Of a stretch of DNA of 6,974 nucleotides, positions 6,324 through 6,974 are shown in pieces (position 1 is the first letter of the stretch; the number at the start of each line of letters is the position of its first letter). This DNA comes from Candidatus Solincola jinzensis (lineage in GTDB: Bacteria; Actinomycetota; Geothermincolia; Geothermincolales; RBG-13-55-18), in NCBI GenBank assembly GCA_015711875.1, contig JACVJG010000155.1, positions 1 through 6,974 on the forward strand, read 5' to 3'. The notes below the pieces were generated by a model. It did no database searches, was not told the DNA's origin, and saw only the letters and a program-made list of their open reading frames with translations. A program made the position numbers and the translations under genes.

Positions 6324-6800
6324 AGACACCGGCCTGCGGCCATAAGCGGACGGGAAGAGCGGTAAGCGCAAAGCAGATTGCCTCCTGGGGCAGGCGACTA
6401 TCTTCTCACACCTCATCATCTCATTCACTGATCCCCATGGCCTTGTCCCGCCAAGCGACCTCGCCGTGGGGCGAAAGACGCTGCTTGTCCCGCGCATGAT
6501 GACGCCGTTTTGCGGAAGGGATGGCGTAGGCACCCCCGGGGAACCGCCACGCAACGACTTTCGACCCGTATCCGCCATCATGCCCGGCAGGCGAGGCGGG
6601 GGTCAGGAGCCTGTCTCACGCGCCCGGAAGCCGTCATCAACACCTCCGAACCCGTATCGTCCCTGGGCAATACGACTCCCACGAGGACGGGTGCATGTGC
6701 GCCCGGAGAGTTTATCGGTTAATATAGGATGATAGGGTGGGTACTTGATGGGCAGGGCGGCATCCGGCACACACATGCCCGGCGATACCGGGGGCCGAAT

Positions 6801-6809
6801 GGGAGGTGG
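6801..6809 (+). promoter_or_regulatory. Ribosome binding site deciding the start of the partial PAS gene
   Basis: GGGAGGTGG is a strong Shine-Dalgarno sequence, with GGAGG ending 6 nt before the TTG at 6813. The upstream in-frame ATG at 6729 has only a weak AGG directly next to it, so this site argues for the TTG start. Confidence 0.6.
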
Positions 6810-6812
6810 AGA

Positions 6813-6974
6813 TTGAGAAAAGGCGGGGGCGGCGGAGACAGCCTGCGCGGAAACGGTAACTCCTGGGATGCTGACGCGTTCAGTGGAAGCGATGGTACGT
6901 GGTCGGGCAAAGACAGAAGCGGCGATTTCTACCGCCTGCTTATCGAGAACACCCTCGATCTTATAGCGGTGTTG
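6813..6974 (+). CDS. N-terminal fragment of a PAS-domain signalling protein (runs off window)
   Basis: The frame stays open to the last base, giving 54 codons of a protein cut by the window edge. After a start TTG-AGA-AAA comes a low-complexity, glycine/serine/aspartate-rich leader (GGGGGDSLRGNGNS and so on, about residues 4-36). Then comes DFYRLLIENTLDLIAVL, the classic opening of a PAS domain in sensor kinases and diguanylate cyclases. I chose TTG 6813 because of the strong ribosome binding site at 6801-6809. ATG 6729 would add 28 residues that look unstructured and is less likely. The gene diverges from kinase 2. The output domain is outside the window, so kinase, GGDEF or other outputs are all possible. 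Confidence 0.7.
   Translation, partial: MRKGGGGGDSLRGNGNSWDADAFSGSDGTWSGKDRSGDFYRLLIENTLDLIAVL

Larger units (their letters stand above)
5883..6812. other. Long region without a convincing gene between divergent signalling genes
   Basis: Kinase 2 (minus) and the partial PAS gene (plus) point away from each other across about 930 bp. Open frames of 60-100 codons exist on both strands (for example around 6276-6581 and 6466-6732), but they have no recognisable domain and lack good ribosome binding sites. The part near 6115-6140 is AT-rich against the general GC background. Small inverted and direct repeats are listed separately. The space could hold regulatory DNA for both genes, an unrecognised small RNA or a decayed gene. 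Confidence 0.5.

Noticed and set aside
6709..6720. Minus-strand ACCGATAA, a near match to a FliA -10 element
   Set aside because: There is no TAAA-like -35 at the required 15-nt spacing, and the nearest gene in that direction starts more than 800 bp away.
6276..6732. Open frames of 88-101 codons on both strands
   Set aside because: No domain, no clear ribosome binding site, and open frames of this length are expected by chance in GC-rich DNA.

Overview
The window is GC-rich bacterial DNA carrying motility and signalling genes. It holds a FliA/WhiG-family sigma factor, a CheY-type single-domain receiver, two soluble multi-PAS histidine kinases, and the first 54 codons of a further PAS protein cut off by the right edge. 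High GC, long loosely packed intergenic regions, GTG/TTG starts and the FliA/WhiG plus CheY pairing suggest a motile, environmental, high-GC bacterium. A deep-branching actinobacterial lineage is my tentative guess; nothing in the window proves the taxonomy.

Layout from left to right. Positions 1-70 are one arm of a perfect 70-bp inverted repeat, cut by the window edge. The sigma factor gene (288-1064) runs on the plus strand. It converges on the CheY-like gene (1240-1602, minus strand). Just downstream of the CheY-like gene is a short, internally deleted remnant of a second receiver gene (about 1110-1229). The gap 1603-1988 holds a candidate sigma-28-type promoter for the CheY-like gene, a 33-bp repeat present twice, and the second arm of the 70-bp inverted repeat (1821-1890). 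Histidine kinase 1 (1989-3494, minus; PAS-PAS-HisKA-HATPase) follows. Next comes a gap with a large imperfect hairpin and a sigma-A-like promoter candidate, and then histidine kinase 2 (3873-5882, minus; coiled coil-PAS-PAS-GAF-HisKA-HATPase). A region of about 930 bp with no convincing gene (5883-6812) separates kinase 2 from the divergent partial PAS gene at 6813-6974.

How the genes may work together (inference): neither kinase has a transmembrane segment or a receiver domain of its own, so both look like cytoplasmic sensors that need a separate phosphoacceptor. The CheY-like protein is the only receiver in the window and lies in the same orientation downstream of both. The CheY-like gene appears to have a promoter of the type read by FliA-class sigma factors, and such a sigma factor is encoded next door, so sigma factor and receiver may form a small local circuit. 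The 70-bp inverted repeat brackets exactly this sigma/receiver pair and its promoter, which raises the possibility that the segment can invert. A more ordinary reading is that the repeats are copies of a dispersed intergenic element.
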